Assembly (NCBI RefSeq): GCF_020150815.1
Contig: NZ_CP083723.1
Span: 2,108,001 to 2,172,000 of the forward strand
Direction: 5' to 3'
Source of the DNA: Haloprofundus salilacus
GTDB lineage: Archaea; Halobacteriota; Halobacteria; Halobacteriales; Haloferacaceae
Length of the DNA stretch: 64,000 bases
Notes under the pieces: generated by a model
What the model was told of the DNA's origin: nothing
Database searches by the model: none
What the model saw: the letters and a program-made list of their open reading frames with translations, nothing else
Position numbers and translations under genes: made by a program
Part shown: positions 8,915 through 16,861 of the stretch, one piece after another
Numbering within the stretch: the stretch's first letter is position 1
How the letters are laid out: each line of letters opens with the position of its first letter

Positions 8915-10147
8915 ATGACAGATCTCGACGTGGAACCCGTCGACGCCGTCGGCGACTCCGAGGCAGGGGGAGAAGACGATTCGGCGGTCGACGACGGGTC
9001 GGCGGCGTCGATAGACGTGGAAGTCGAGACGACGGACGACCTTTCGGACCTCCCGGGCGACGTCGACGCCGCGGAGTTCGTCCTCTACGGCGGGAAGGGC
9101 GGCGTCGGGAAGACGACGATGGCGGCGGCGACGGCGCTGCGAAGCGCCGCCGACGGCGCGACGACGCTCGTCGTCTCCACCGACCCCGCGCACTCGCTGT
9201 CGGACACGCTCGGCGGCGAGATTCCAGCTGAACCGACGCGCATCCGCGAGGACATCCCGCTCTTCGCCGCCGAGATCGACCCCGACGCCGCGATAGACGA
9301 CGGGCTGTTCGGCGAGGGCGGCGACCCGTTCGGCGGGATGGGTGGCATGGGCGATATGTTCGGCGGAATGGGCGGGATGGGCGGCGCTGGGGGTCCCGGC
9401 GGCGCTGGCACAGGTCCCGGCGCGGGCGACCCCTTCGGCGGCGACGAGAATCCCTTTGCGGGAGACGACTCCGAGGGCGGCCACCCGCTACTGGACGGGA
9501 CGATGCCCGGCGCAGACGAGATGGCGGCGATGCGACAGCTGTTGGAGTACATGGACGACCCGCGGTTCGATCGGGTCGTCGTCGACACCGCGCCGACGGG
9601 CCACACGCTTCGGCTGCTCCAACTGCCGGAGATGCTCGACTCGATGGTCGGCCGCCTCGTCAGCTTCCGCGAGCGGATGCGCGGGATGATGGAGAACCTG
9701 AAGGGGATGTTCGGCGCCGGCGACCCCGGTCCGGACGGGATGGAGCAACTGGAGGAGGCGAAGGAGCGAATCGAGCGGCTTCGCGCCGTGCTTCGGGACC
9801 CCGAGCGGACGGATTTCCGCGTCGTGATGATACCCGAAGAGATGAGCGTCGTCGAGTCCGAGCGCCTCGTCGCCCGCCTCGACGAGTTCGGCATCCCGGT
9901 GCGGACGCTCGTCGTCAACCGCGTGATGGAGGACCCAAGCGACGTGGCAGGAATCGACCCCGACTGGGTCGTCGCTCCCGACACGGAACACTGCGAGTTC
10001 TGTCAGCGACGCTGGCAGGTCCAGCAGCGCTCGCTCCGCCGGGCGACGGAACTGTTCCGCGGCCGCGACGTGAAGCGGGTACCGCTGCTCGCCGACGAAG
10101 TTCGCGGAGAAGATGCGTTGCGGGTAGTCGCGGCGTGTCTGGCCTGA
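8915..10147 (+). CDS. Get3/ArsA family ATPase with Gly/Met-rich insert
   Basis: A 410-residue deviant-Walker ATPase of the ArsA/Get3 (TRC40) family. The P-loop is GGKGGVGKTT (residues 59-68), and STDPAHSLSD (88-97) and DTAPTGHTLRLLQLPE (224-239) are also present. A CxxC pair (C360, C363) matches the zinc-binding pair of Get3 dimers, favouring tail-anchored-protein targeting over arsenite export. Residues about 134-185 are a low-complexity Gly/Met/Pro stretch with repeated GGMGGMG units, an unusual insertion. The acidic N-terminal 50 residues precede the core. The ATG at 8915 is chosen; the open frame upstream is antisense-like noise inside the aminotransferase gene. Confidence 0.88.
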   Translation: MTDLDVEPVDAVGDSEAGGEDDSAVDDGSAASIDVEVETTDDLSDLPGDVDAAEFVLYGGKGGVGKTTMAAATALRSAADGATTLVVSTDPAHSLSDTLGGEIPAEPTRIREDIPLFAAEIDPDAAIDDGLFGEGGDPFGGMGGMGDMFGGMGGMGGAGGPGGAGTGPGAGDPFGGDENPFAGDDSEGGHPLLDGTMPGADEMAAMRQLLEYMDDPRFDRVVVDTAPTGHTLRLLQLPEMLDSMVGRLVSFRERMRGMMENLKGMFGAGDPGPDGMEQLEEAKERIERLRAVLRDPERTDFRVVMIPEEMSVVESERLVARLDEFGIPVRTLVVNRVMEDPSDVAGIDPDWVVAPDTEHCEFCQRRWQVQQRSLRRATELFRGRDVKRVPLLADEVRGEDALRVVAACLA

Positions 10148-10172
10148 GACGAACGAATCGACCGTTCTTCCC

Positions 10173-11000
10173 TCACCCGAGTTTCCGCGCGAGACCGTAG
10201 AGACTGTCCCGGATGCCGTCGGGGAGGAAGCGGGCGAACGACCCGATTTCGGCGATAATACCGACCGGGTAGCGTGAGGCGGGTTTCGTCGAACTGGCGG
10301 CGTTGACGATTTCGTCGGCGACGCGTCGCGGCGGCACGGCACCGGGGCCGTCACCGCCGAGCGCCCGCGTGTCCTCGAACAGTTTGTAGAACGATCCGTA
10401 TGCGCCCGAGCGCTCCATCCCGTCGTCGACTTCCTCCTCGGCGCGTTCGGAGAACTGCGTCTCGACCGGCCCAGGTTCGACGAGGACGGCGTCAATCCCG
10501 TACTCGTCGACTTCGGCGCGGAGCGCGTCGGTCATCGCTTCGAGGGCAAACTTCGACCCCGAGTAGACGCCGCTGCCGGGGAACGAGAGGCGTCCGGCGA
10601 CGCTGGAGACGTTGATGATAGTGCCGTCGCCCTCCGCCCGCATGTGCGGCAACACGGCCCGGGTGAGGCGGTGCGGGCCGAACACGTTGACCGCGAACTG
10701 CTTTTCGACCGATTCGACGGGTACGTCTTCGATAGGGCCGAACTGGCCGTAACCCGCGTTGTTGACGAGGCAGTGAATCGCGCCCTGTTCGTCGACGATG
10801 CGGTCGACGACCCGGTCGACGTCGCTCTGGTCGGTTACGTCGAGGGTCGCGAGTTCGCACCCCTCCTCGCCGAGTTGCTGGATGTCAGCGGGGTTGCGCG
10901 CCGTCGCGTACACCACCCAGTCCTCCGCGAGGAAGGCACGGGCAGTGGCGCGGCCGATGCCGGACGAACAGCCAGTGATGAGGACAGTCTCTGGTTTCAC
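10173..11000 (-). CDS. Short-chain dehydrogenase/reductase (SDR)
   Basis: A 275-residue classical SDR oxidoreductase using NAD(P)(H). The cofactor-binding motif is TGCSSGIG near residue 9, followed by NNAGYGQFG near 88 and the catalytic Ser and Tyr-x3-Lys in VSSVAG and YSGSK. The substrate is unknown. It is convergent with the ATPase gene and 53 nt downstream of the endonuclease V stop on the same strand, so a loose transcriptional link to the rhomboid-nfi pair is possible. Confidence 0.9.
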   Translation of the reverse strand: MKPETVLITGCSSGIGRATARAFLAEDWVVYATARNPADIQQLGEEGCELATLDVTDQSDVDRVVDRIVDEQGAIHCLVNNAGYGQFGPIEDVPVESVEKQFAVNVFGPHRLTRAVLPHMRAEGDGTIINVSSVAGRLSFPGSGVYSGSKFALEAMTDALRAEVDEYGIDAVLVEPGPVETQFSERAEEEVDDGMERSGAYGSFYKLFEDTRALGGDGPGAVPPRRVADEIVNAASSTKPASRYPVGIIAEIGSFARFLPDGIRDSLYGLARKLG

Positions 11001-11053
11001 ACCGAAACGTCGTCGGCTGGATAGTTAACTGTACGGCGTTCGACGGGCGGAAC

Positions 11054-11824
11054 TCAGTCGCGGTACTCCCGCTTTACTTCGTCGGCGTAAGCGTCGGCCA
11101 ACCGAGTCGGTTCGGGGAGCTTGTAGCCGCCGCAGAGTCGTTCGATCAGATCGACCGTGGTCTCCGCCGAGACGCGGTGGCCCGGACTGACGTACAGCGG
11201 ATTGATATTCCGACTCGACGCGTACTGCCGCGACTGGAACGCGTAGCCGATGACCGTTCCGTCGGGGGCGTCGACGCGGCGGTTCGCCTCGACGGGCGTC
11301 CGCCAGCCCTCGGGTCGCTCGTCGACGGAATCGCGGGGCGTCCCGCAGAGCAACCCCTTGGCGACGCCGACGCTCGGTACGTCGAGGACGACGCCCATGT
11401 GCGTCGCGAGTCCGGCCTGCCGGAAGTGGATGCGGCCGCTACCGTCGAAGACGACGAGGTCCGGGTCGGTCTCCAGATTCTCGAACGCGTCGAGAATCGG
11501 TCCGCCTTCGCGGAACGAGAGGAGACCGGGAACGTACGGAATCGAGAGCTTCGAGACGGCGTAGGCTTGTTCGACGATTTCGGTGCCGCGGGCTACGACG
11601 ACGGCGCTCACGACCTTCTCGTCGAGAAACGCCTGATCGACGCCGGCGACGAGCGGTCGGTCGGACTGCGGCACGAGCGTCGACTCGGCCGTCGAGACGG
11701 CCGCCGGGTCGAACGCGAACTCGTCTTCGAAGCGGGCGGCGTCGGCGATGTCGCGTTGGAGCGCCTCCATCTCCTCGCGCGAGAGCGTCGGGTCAGGGAT
11801 GAACTCGGGGCGGGCGGGCGACAT
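11054..11824 (-). CDS. nfi: Endonuclease V (deoxyinosine 3' endonuclease)
   Basis: A 256-residue Nfi-family nuclease that nicks DNA (or RNA) at the second bond 3' of inosine, starting repair of deaminated adenine. Active-site motifs are present: AGVDQAF with the first metal-binding Asp (about 60-66), YVPGLLSFREGGPILDAF (about 96-113) with the Glu, and DLVVFDGSGRIHFRQAGLA with the second Asp. The long N-terminal lead is typical of haloarchaea. It begins three bases after the rhomboid gene ends, so the two form a transcription unit. Confidence 0.93.
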   Translation of the reverse strand: MSPARPEFIPDPTLSREEMEALQRDIADAARFEDEFAFDPAAVSTAESTLVPQSDRPLVAGVDQAFLDEKVVSAVVVARGTEIVEQAYAVSKLSIPYVPGLLSFREGGPILDAFENLETDPDLVVFDGSGRIHFRQAGLATHMGVVLDVPSVGVAKGLLCGTPRDSVDERPEGWRTPVEANRRVDAPDGTVIGYAFQSRQYASSRNINPLYVSPGHRVSAETTVDLIERLCGGYKLPEPTRLADAYADEVKREYRD

Positions 11825-11827
11825 CGC

Positions 11828-12754
11828 TCAGAAGCGGCGGCGGCCGCCTCCACCCATCCCGCCGCCCCCGCCGAAGTTGAGGCGGTTGGGGACGTTCCGC
11901 TGTCCCTTCACGTACTGGCCGACCAGCAGTCCGACGAGGAGGCCGGTCAGGTGGGCGTAGTGGGCGATACCGCCGCCGAGAATCGGCGTGATGGCTCCCG
12001 TCAGGTCGAAGACGACGTAGAACCCTGTCAGCGCCCAGATGGGAAGCGGGATCGGCGGAATCAGGAGCATCACCCGAAGTTCGGGGTTGACGATGGTCAA
12101 CAGGCCGAGAATCGCCATCACCGCGCCGCTCGCGCCGAGCACCGCCGACGGCTCGCCGGTGGCGATGGCGGTGCCGATCTGCGCGAGTCCGGCGACCGCG
12201 CCGCTGACGAGAAACAGCGCGGTGAACCGCTTCGCGCCGAGGTAGCGCTCGACCAGCGGGCCGAAGAAGTACAGCGCGATGCTGTTGGCCGCGATGTGGA
12301 AGAACCCACCGTGCGAGAAGATGGACGTGAACCACGTCCAGACGTACTCGGGGTTCTCGGAGGTGAGCAGGAAGATGCTGCGCCACGTCCCGCTAACGGC
12401 ACCGTACGCGGTAACCTGTGGAAAGAGCGTGCCGGTCAGCAGATACCCGACGATGTACTCGGAGATGAACGTGAGCCACATCAGGCCGAGGAAGATGTAC
12501 GTCAGGTTTCCGCGGAAGTAGCCGAGCGGACCGCCGGTGCCGGTCAGGCGGTCGAGAACGCCCTCGGAGCGGCCGCCGGAGCGGACACTGTCGTCGAAGT
12601 CGCTCTCGAAGACGCCGCTCGGGTCGTCCCACGCGTCTAGCCCCGGACAGTCGTGGTTCTCGGGGAGGCGATGTTCGGCGCAGAAGGCGTTTCCGCAGCG
12701 CCGACACTGGTACGGCAAGCTTTCGTACTCGCCGCACTCGTGACATTCTGCCAT
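11828..12754 (-). CDS. Rhomboid intramembrane protease with N-terminal AN1 zinc finger
   Basis: A 308-residue protein. Residues 4-36 form a complete AN1 zinc finger (C4-x2-C7-x9-C17-x2-C20-x4-C25-x2-H28-x5-H34-x-C36). A linker follows, then a six-helix rhomboid domain from about 83. Catalytic residues are visible: Ser209 in GASG, H153/N157 in the HIAANS loop, and His268 in AHYAHLTG. The protein ends in a Gly-rich, Arg-ending tail. Rhomboids cut transmembrane substrates within the membrane; the cytosolic AN1 finger may recruit substrates or ubiquitin-like modifiers, which is inference. It is upstream of and nearly abuts nfi. Confidence 0.93.
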   Translation of the reverse strand: MAECHECGEYESLPYQCRRCGNAFCAEHRLPENHDCPGLDAWDDPSGVFESDFDDSVRSGGRSEGVLDRLTGTGGPLGYFRGNLTYIFLGLMWLTFISEYIVGYLLTGTLFPQVTAYGAVSGTWRSIFLLTSENPEYVWTWFTSIFSHGGFFHIAANSIALYFFGPLVERYLGAKRFTALFLVSGAVAGLAQIGTAIATGEPSAVLGASGAVMAILGLLTIVNPELRVMLLIPPIPLPIWALTGFYVVFDLTGAITPILGGGIAHYAHLTGLLVGLLVGQYVKGQRNVPNRLNFGGGGGMGGGGRRRF

Positions 12755-12884
12755 TGTGACTCCGTAGTCGTGGGGTCGTAAAAGGGGTTTCCTCTCGGGC
12801 GGCGCGACAGGCCAGACGCCGGTCTACGTGCTCGGGTGTCGTGCGGTGGACGAGGCGGCCGCTCGGGGGAAGTGGCTACGGCGG

Positions 12885-13016
12885 CTACTCGGTCGATTCG
12901 CCGTCCGGGTCGTCTGCGTCGTCCTCGTCGGCGGAGTCGAACTTCTCGGGAACCTCGAAGTTCGTCGGAACGACGGTCACGTGGTCAACGCCGAGTCGCG
13001 GTTGTTTCGCTGCCAT
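12885..13016 (-). CDS. Small acidic hypothetical protein, 43 aa
   Basis: Direct translation gives a 43-residue protein beginning MAAKQPRLGVDHVTVVPTNF and ending in an Asp/Glu-rich tail. The composition (acidic, GC-rich third positions) is that of a real haloarchaeal gene, and a CTTTAGTG box about 30 nt before the ATG could be its TATA element. No domain is recognised and the function is unknown. It lies between the rhomboid gene and the pyrophosphatase gene, all on the minus strand. Confidence 0.6.
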   Translation of the reverse strand: MAAKQPRLGVDHVTVVPTNFEVPEKFDSADEDDADDPDGESTE

Positions 13017-13196
13017 CTCGCCCGAACGTAGCCGCCGCGACCACTAAAGATTACCCATGCGCATAATTTATCGGCCGGCGGGCGTCCGATGCGCCCGACG
13101 AATATTCGCACTGAGCGAGGCGTCGTTCGTTCGGTCGAAGCGTCGTTCGAGAGAGCCCGCCCGCCGGATCGCCCTCCAGTTGGAAGGGTCGTCCGC

Positions 13197-13730
13197 TCAG
13201 CCGAAGTGCTCGTTGTAGAGGTTCTGGGCGTGTTCGATGGCGTCCATGGCCGCCTGCTTGTCCTCCCAGCCGAGCGTCTCGACTTCTTTGCCCTTCTCGA
13301 GGTTCTTGTACGTCTTGAAGAACTCGTCAATCTCGTCGAGTCGCTGCTGGGGGATGTCCTCGAGGTCCTCGATGTGGTCGAAGCGCGGGTCCTCCGTCGG
13401 GACGGCGATGACCTTGTCGTCCTTTTCGCCGTCGTCGTCCATCTTCATCAGGGCGACGGGGCGCGCCTCGACGACGCAGCCGGGGAACGTCGCGTCCTCG
13501 ACGAGAACCATTACGTCGAAGGGGTCCTCGTCGTCGTAGTACGACTGCGGGATGAAGCCGTAGTCGCTCGGGTAGTGAACGTTCGAGTGGAGGACGCGGT
13601 CGAGAACGACGCCGGGGATATCCTTGTCGTACTCGTACTTGTTGCGTTCGCCTTTCAGACACTCGACGACAGCGTAGATCGTTTCCGGCGCGTCAGGTCC
13701 CGTTTCGAGGTCTTCCCAGAGATTCGTCAT
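13197..13730 (-). CDS. ppa: Inorganic pyrophosphatase
   Basis: A 177-residue family I soluble pyrophosphatase, which hydrolyses PPi to two phosphates and pulls biosynthetic reactions forward. The family signature with its three metal-binding aspartates is present as DDEDPFDVMV (about 67-76). Other conserved parts are the substrate Lys/Tyr segment ERNKYEY, then HYPSDYGFIPQ, and EDPRFDHIEDL. The length is normal. Just upstream of the start there is a small inverted repeat, TTCCC-N8-GGGAA (13741-13758), which could be regulatory. Confidence 0.96.
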   Translation of the reverse strand: MTNLWEDLETGPDAPETIYAVVECLKGERNKYEYDKDIPGVVLDRVLHSNVHYPSDYGFIPQSYYDDEDPFDVMVLVEDATFPGCVVEARPVALMKMDDDGEKDDKVIAVPTEDPRFDHIEDLEDIPQQRLDEIDEFFKTYKNLEKGKEVETLGWEDKQAAMDAIEHAQNLYNEHFG

Positions 13731-13740
13731 GCGTGCGTAG

Positions 13741-14018
13741 TTCCCCTATCTGAGGGAAATGATTTTCGGGACGACCGCGGGACGCGGAGGCAGTTGGCGG
13801 GGGCTCGACGAATCGGCCACAACCTTCTTTCCTCTGTCCTCGAATGAGTGTCTTGAGGGAGGACCACTGTCAGAGGCGGTACTCGACGAGACGCGCCGGA
13901 AACGTCCGCTTATCGGAAGCAAACAAACGATTTCCGACAGATGCGGGCGCTGTCGAAGAGGTTCCGTAGCGCGCTCGTTCGGGTATCACTAACAGAAACA
14001 AACGGTGAGTTGAGAAGC
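13741..14018. other. Intergenic region between ppa and padR
   Basis: Between the divergent ppa and padR genes there are 318 bases without a convincing gene. The only structure I see, apart from the padR promoter, is a TTCCC-N8-GGGAA inverted repeat next to ppa (13741-13758). A 77-codon open frame at 13759-13992 has the wrong composition for a haloarchaeal protein, and I do not call it. Confidence 0.5.
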
Positions 14019-14026
14019 GTTAAATA
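14019..14026 (+). promoter_or_regulatory. padR TATA box
   Basis: GTTAAATA, centred 27 nt upstream of the padR ATG at 14049. The spacing fits a leaderless transcript initiating at or next to the start codon. Confidence 0.65.
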
Positions 14027-14032
14027 GTAAGA

Positions 14033-14054
14033 TGACATTTTAGTACGTATGTCA
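14033..14054. promoter_or_regulatory. Inverted repeat at padR start, likely PadR operator
   Basis: TGACAT (14033-14038) and its exact reverse complement ATGTCA (14049-14054) are separated by ten bases. They lie between the TATA box and the first codons. Known PadR-family regulators bind ATGT/ACAT half-sites of similar spacing, so this probably mediates autorepression (inference). Confidence 0.55.
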
Positions 14055-14405
14055 GAGGCACAAACAATCAACGACTCCGGCACCGCACGGGACCTGACCG
14101 CGTTCCAACAGAACATCCTCGTCATTCTCGCCGAGGAACCCATGTACGGACTCGCCATCAAGCGCGAACTCGAGTCGTACTACGGGACCGAAGTCAACCA
14201 CGGGCGTCTCTACCCCAACCTCGACGATCTGGTGGAGATGGACCTCGTCGAGAAGAGCGAACTTGACAAGCGGACGAACCAGTACGAACTGACCGACGCC
14301 GGGCACTCGGCAGTGCTGGACCGTCTCGACTGGATGCTCTCGAAGTTCGTCACGGGCACGGACCGGGCAGACGAAGTTCGCGACGTCATCGAGACGTACG
14401 AGTAA
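14049..14405 (+). CDS. PadR family transcriptional regulator
   Basis: A 118-residue winged-helix regulator. The PadR domain starts near residue 18 (LTAFQQNILVILAEEPMYGL) and continues with IKRELESYY, NHGRLYPNLDDLVE and the wing YELTDAGHSAV. The C-terminal helix, about 90-118, would dimerise. PadR proteins usually repress one or a few genes, often including their own. The inverted repeat over its start codon supports self-control. The last 20 bases overlap the 3' end of the convergent gene downstream. Confidence 0.92.
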   Translation: MSEAQTINDSGTARDLTAFQQNILVILAEEPMYGLAIKRELESYYGTEVNHGRLYPNLDDLVEMDLVEKSELDKRTNQYELTDAGHSAVLDRLDWMLSKFVTGTDRADEVRDVIETYE

Positions 14406-14952
14406 CGTCCGGGAGTTCCTCCCCGGCCTGCTCGAACAGCAGTTCGAGCGACTCACGAACCACCATTTTTTGCGCCTCAGTCGGCCACGAGTTGCGCGGA
14501 TAGTACTCCGTGAGAAACTCGCGTAGCTCCGGCGTCCCCGCCGTCTCGACGCGCCGCACATAGTGATTCCCCATGAAGTCGGCGAACGCCCGCGCGTTCG
14601 CGGCGTGGGCCGAGCCTGCGGACTCCTCTACGGCGGCGACCAGACGCGAGTTGTGTTCCTCAACGGCGGTCCACTCGTCTTCCTCGCCGGTCTCCGAGAG
14701 GGAGCGCTCCACCGCCCGCGACGTGTTGTCGATCCGGTCGAGGACGACGGTGCCGTCGTCGTCAAGCCACTCCGTGGGGTAGAGGACGAGCGTGTCGTCG
14801 GCATCGCGGTAGCGAGCGGCGTACCCGTGCTCGTCGAGGGCGGCGTCGCGGCGCTCGAGGTACGCCTCCGCCTCGTTGGGATCCACCGCGTCGCGCGCCA
14901 GTCTGGTGAGTCGCTCCGCCGTCGTCCGCACCCCCTCGGGAAGTTCAGCCAT
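14386..14952 (-). CDS. rnhA operon protein (DUF7108-like)
   Basis: A 188-residue haloarchaeal protein of unknown function, known mainly as the partner of rnhA. It is acidic, predicted mostly helical, with no catalytic motif I recognise; the segment EWLDDDGTVVLDRIDNTSRAVERS is its most regular part. The start codon ATG 14952 overlaps the rnhA stop by eight bases, implying translational coupling. An in-frame ATG seven codons upstream lies inside rnhA and is less likely. Its 3' end overlaps padR on the other strand. The DUF number is from memory. Confidence 0.82.
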   Translation of the reverse strand: MAELPEGVRTTAERLTRLARDAVDPNEAEAYLERRDAALDEHGYAARYRDADDTLVLYPTEWLDDDGTVVLDRIDNTSRAVERSLSETGEEDEWTAVEEHNSRLVAAVEESAGSAHAANARAFADFMGNHYVRRVETAGTPELREFLTEYYPRNSWPTEAQKMVVRESLELLFEQAGEELPDVTRTSR

Positions 14953-15538
14953 CGTCGAGTGCCTCGTTCGCAAGCTTGTCGGCGCGTTCGTTTATCTCCC
15001 GCGGCACGTGTTCGAGCGTCCAGCGGTCGAATCCCATCAACAGTTCGTTCGCCCGGACGCGCCGCTCGCGCAGTCCAGGGTCGTTCGTCTTCCACTCGCC
15101 GCGGACCTGCTTGACGATGAGCTGCGAGTCGCCGCGCACGTCGGCCTCGGCGAGTCCGTAATCTCGCGCCGCTTCCAGCGCCGTTATCAGCGCCTCGTAC
15201 TCCGCGCGGTTGTTCGTCGTCTCGCCGATCCGCTCAGAGCCTTCGGCGACGATGCCGTCGCTCGTCACGATGGCCCATCCGATGGCCGCCGGACCGGGGT
15301 TGCCGCGACTCGCGCCGTCGAAGTAGACGTGGCCGCGTTCGCCTCCCTCGCGCAGCAACAGCGTGAGGTCGGTCGGACTCGCTCCCTGTACGACGACCTT
15401 CGAGTCGTAGGCGACGGCGACGGCGTCCCCGCGCGTCGCGCGCCACCGCTCGTGGTCGGTGTTCCCCGGAGAGACGTCGACACCGGCCGCCTCCAGCCGC
15501 TCTCGCGCCGCGTCGACGTCACACTCGATAGTCGGCAT
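14945..15538 (-). CDS. rnhA: Ribonuclease HI
   Basis: A 197-residue archaeal RNase HI that cuts the RNA strand of RNA/DNA hybrids (R-loops, primers). The catalytic acidic residues are seen in YFDGASRGNPGPAAIGW, NNRAEYEAL, RGDSQLIVKQ and NERADKLANEAL. The first 65 residues form a separate haloarchaeal N-terminal extension. The gene is translationally coupled to the DUF7108-like gene downstream and divergent from tfb. Confidence 0.95.
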   Translation of the reverse strand: MPTIECDVDAARERLEAAGVDVSPGNTDHERWRATRGDAVAVAYDSKVVVQGASPTDLTLLLREGGERGHVYFDGASRGNPGPAAIGWAIVTSDGIVAEGSERIGETTNNRAEYEALITALEAARDYGLAEADVRGDSQLIVKQVRGEWKTNDPGLRERRVRANELLMGFDRWTLEHVPREINERADKLANEALDDG

Positions 15539-15677
15539 CGGCGGAGATGCGAGCGCGCGACTGAAAGTCGATTCGTCTTCGGTTTCGGCGTCCGTCGCGG
15601 CGGACGCGACGCAACCCGTCAGTCGTCCTCACCGTCCCAGATTTTAACAACCTCCAGCGTACTACCACATAAATAGG

Positions 15678-16652
15678 ATGGCAGGACCAACTCGTGAGCG
15701 GCGGCGCGAGCGGCGACGTGCGCGAGGCGAACAGTCGGCCGACGAAGAGAGCAGCGACGCGGACGAGTTGGACGACGTCGACCCCGAGGACCTCGTGCGG
15801 ACGGCGGACGGGGAACTCATCCACGAGGAGACGGGTCTCGTCGTCGAGGAGCAGAACATCGACCGGGGACCGGAGTGGCGAGCGTTCAACCACTCCGAGC
15901 GCCAGTCGAAGTCCCGCGTCGGCGCGCCCATCACCGAGACGATGCACGACAAGGGACTGACGACGACGATCGACTGGAAGGACAAGGACGCTTACGGGCG
16001 TTCGCTCTCGTCCGAAAAACGTAGTCAGATGCACCGATTGCGCAAGTGGCAGGAGCGCATCCGTACCAAGGACGCGGGCGAGCGCAACCTCCAGTTCGCA
16101 CTCTCCGAAATCGACCGCATGTCGTCGGCACTCGGCGTCCCGCGCTCGGTTCGCGAAGTCGCGTCGGTCATCTACCGCCGCGCGCTCAACGAGGACCTCA
16201 TCCGCGGCCGCTCCATCGAGGGCGTCGCCACGAGCGCGCTGTACGCCGCCTGCCGACAGGAGGGGATTCCGCGGAGCCTCGAAGAGGTCTCGGAGGTCTC
16301 CCGCGTCGACCGAAAGGAGATCGGACGAACGTACCGCTACGTCTCACAGGAGTTGAGCCTCGAACTCGAACCGGTCGATCCCAAGCAGTACGTCCCTCGA
16401 TTCGCCTCCGCGCTCGACCTCTCCGAGGAGGTGCAGGGGAAGGCCAACGAGATAATCGACGAGACGGCCGAACAGGGGCTTCTCTCCGGGAAGTCACCAA
16501 CTGGATTCGCCGCCGCCGCCATCTACGCGGCGTCGCTGCTGTGCAACGAGAAGAAGACCCAGCGCGAAGTCGCCGACGTCGCGCAGGTGACCGAGGTCAC
16601 CATCCGAAACCGCTACCAAGAGCAGATTGAAGCGATGGGAATTCCGAGCTAG
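15678..16652 (+). CDS. tfb: TFIIB-type transcription initiation factor lacking zinc-ribbon cysteines
   Basis: A 324-residue TFB that recruits RNA polymerase to TBP-bound promoters. The B-reader/linker (RGPEWRAF, about 63-70, then a Ser/Arg segment) and both cyclin-like repeats are intact ([39 protein letters not shown]). The N-terminal zinc-ribbon position, about 34-60, keeps the usual strand pattern ([14 protein letters not shown]) but has no cysteine at all; the whole protein contains only two, both in the cyclin repeats. Haloarchaea carry several TFB paralogues, some with degenerate ribbons. It may serve a promoter subset. The AT-rich TAAATAGG just before the ATG marks the promoter region. 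Confidence 0.93.
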   Translation: MAGPTRERRRERRRARGEQSADEESSDADELDDVDPEDLVRTADGELIHEETGLVVEEQNIDRGPEWRAFNHSERQSKSRVGAPITETMHDKGLTTTIDWKDKDAYGRSLSSEKRSQMHRLRKWQERIRTKDAGERNLQFALSEIDRMSSALGVPRSVREVASVIYRRALNEDLIRGRSIEGVATSALYAACRQEGIPRSLEEVSEVSRVDRKEIGRTYRYVSQELSLELEPVDPKQYVPRFASALDLSEEVQGKANEIIDETAEQGLLSGKSPTGFAAAAIYAASLLCNEKKTQREVADVAQVTEVTIRNRYQEQIEAMGIPS

Positions 16653-16861
16653 TGAGGCGTTAAACGCGTAGGCGGAAGCGACATCACCGCGCGCGCTGAC
16701 CCGCGCTCAAGGGCCGAAGGCTGTTGCGCGATTCGACGGTCGTCGGCGGAGCGGTGTTCCTCGTCGCCGCCCTCGTGTCGCCGTTCCGAATCGCCCGTTC
16801 GCGACCGCCCGCAGTGGGGACATGCCGAAGCTTCTTACCCGCTGCGCGGCTATCGCAGTCG

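Noticed and set aside
9085-9984. 299-codon antisense frame over the Get3/ArsA gene
   Set aside because: Ser/Pro-rich mirror of the Gly/Met-rich sense sequence; no independent support.
13759-13992. 77-codon frame in the ppa-padR spacer
   Set aside because: Composition is not acidic or GC3-biased like neighbours, with no promoter or domain.
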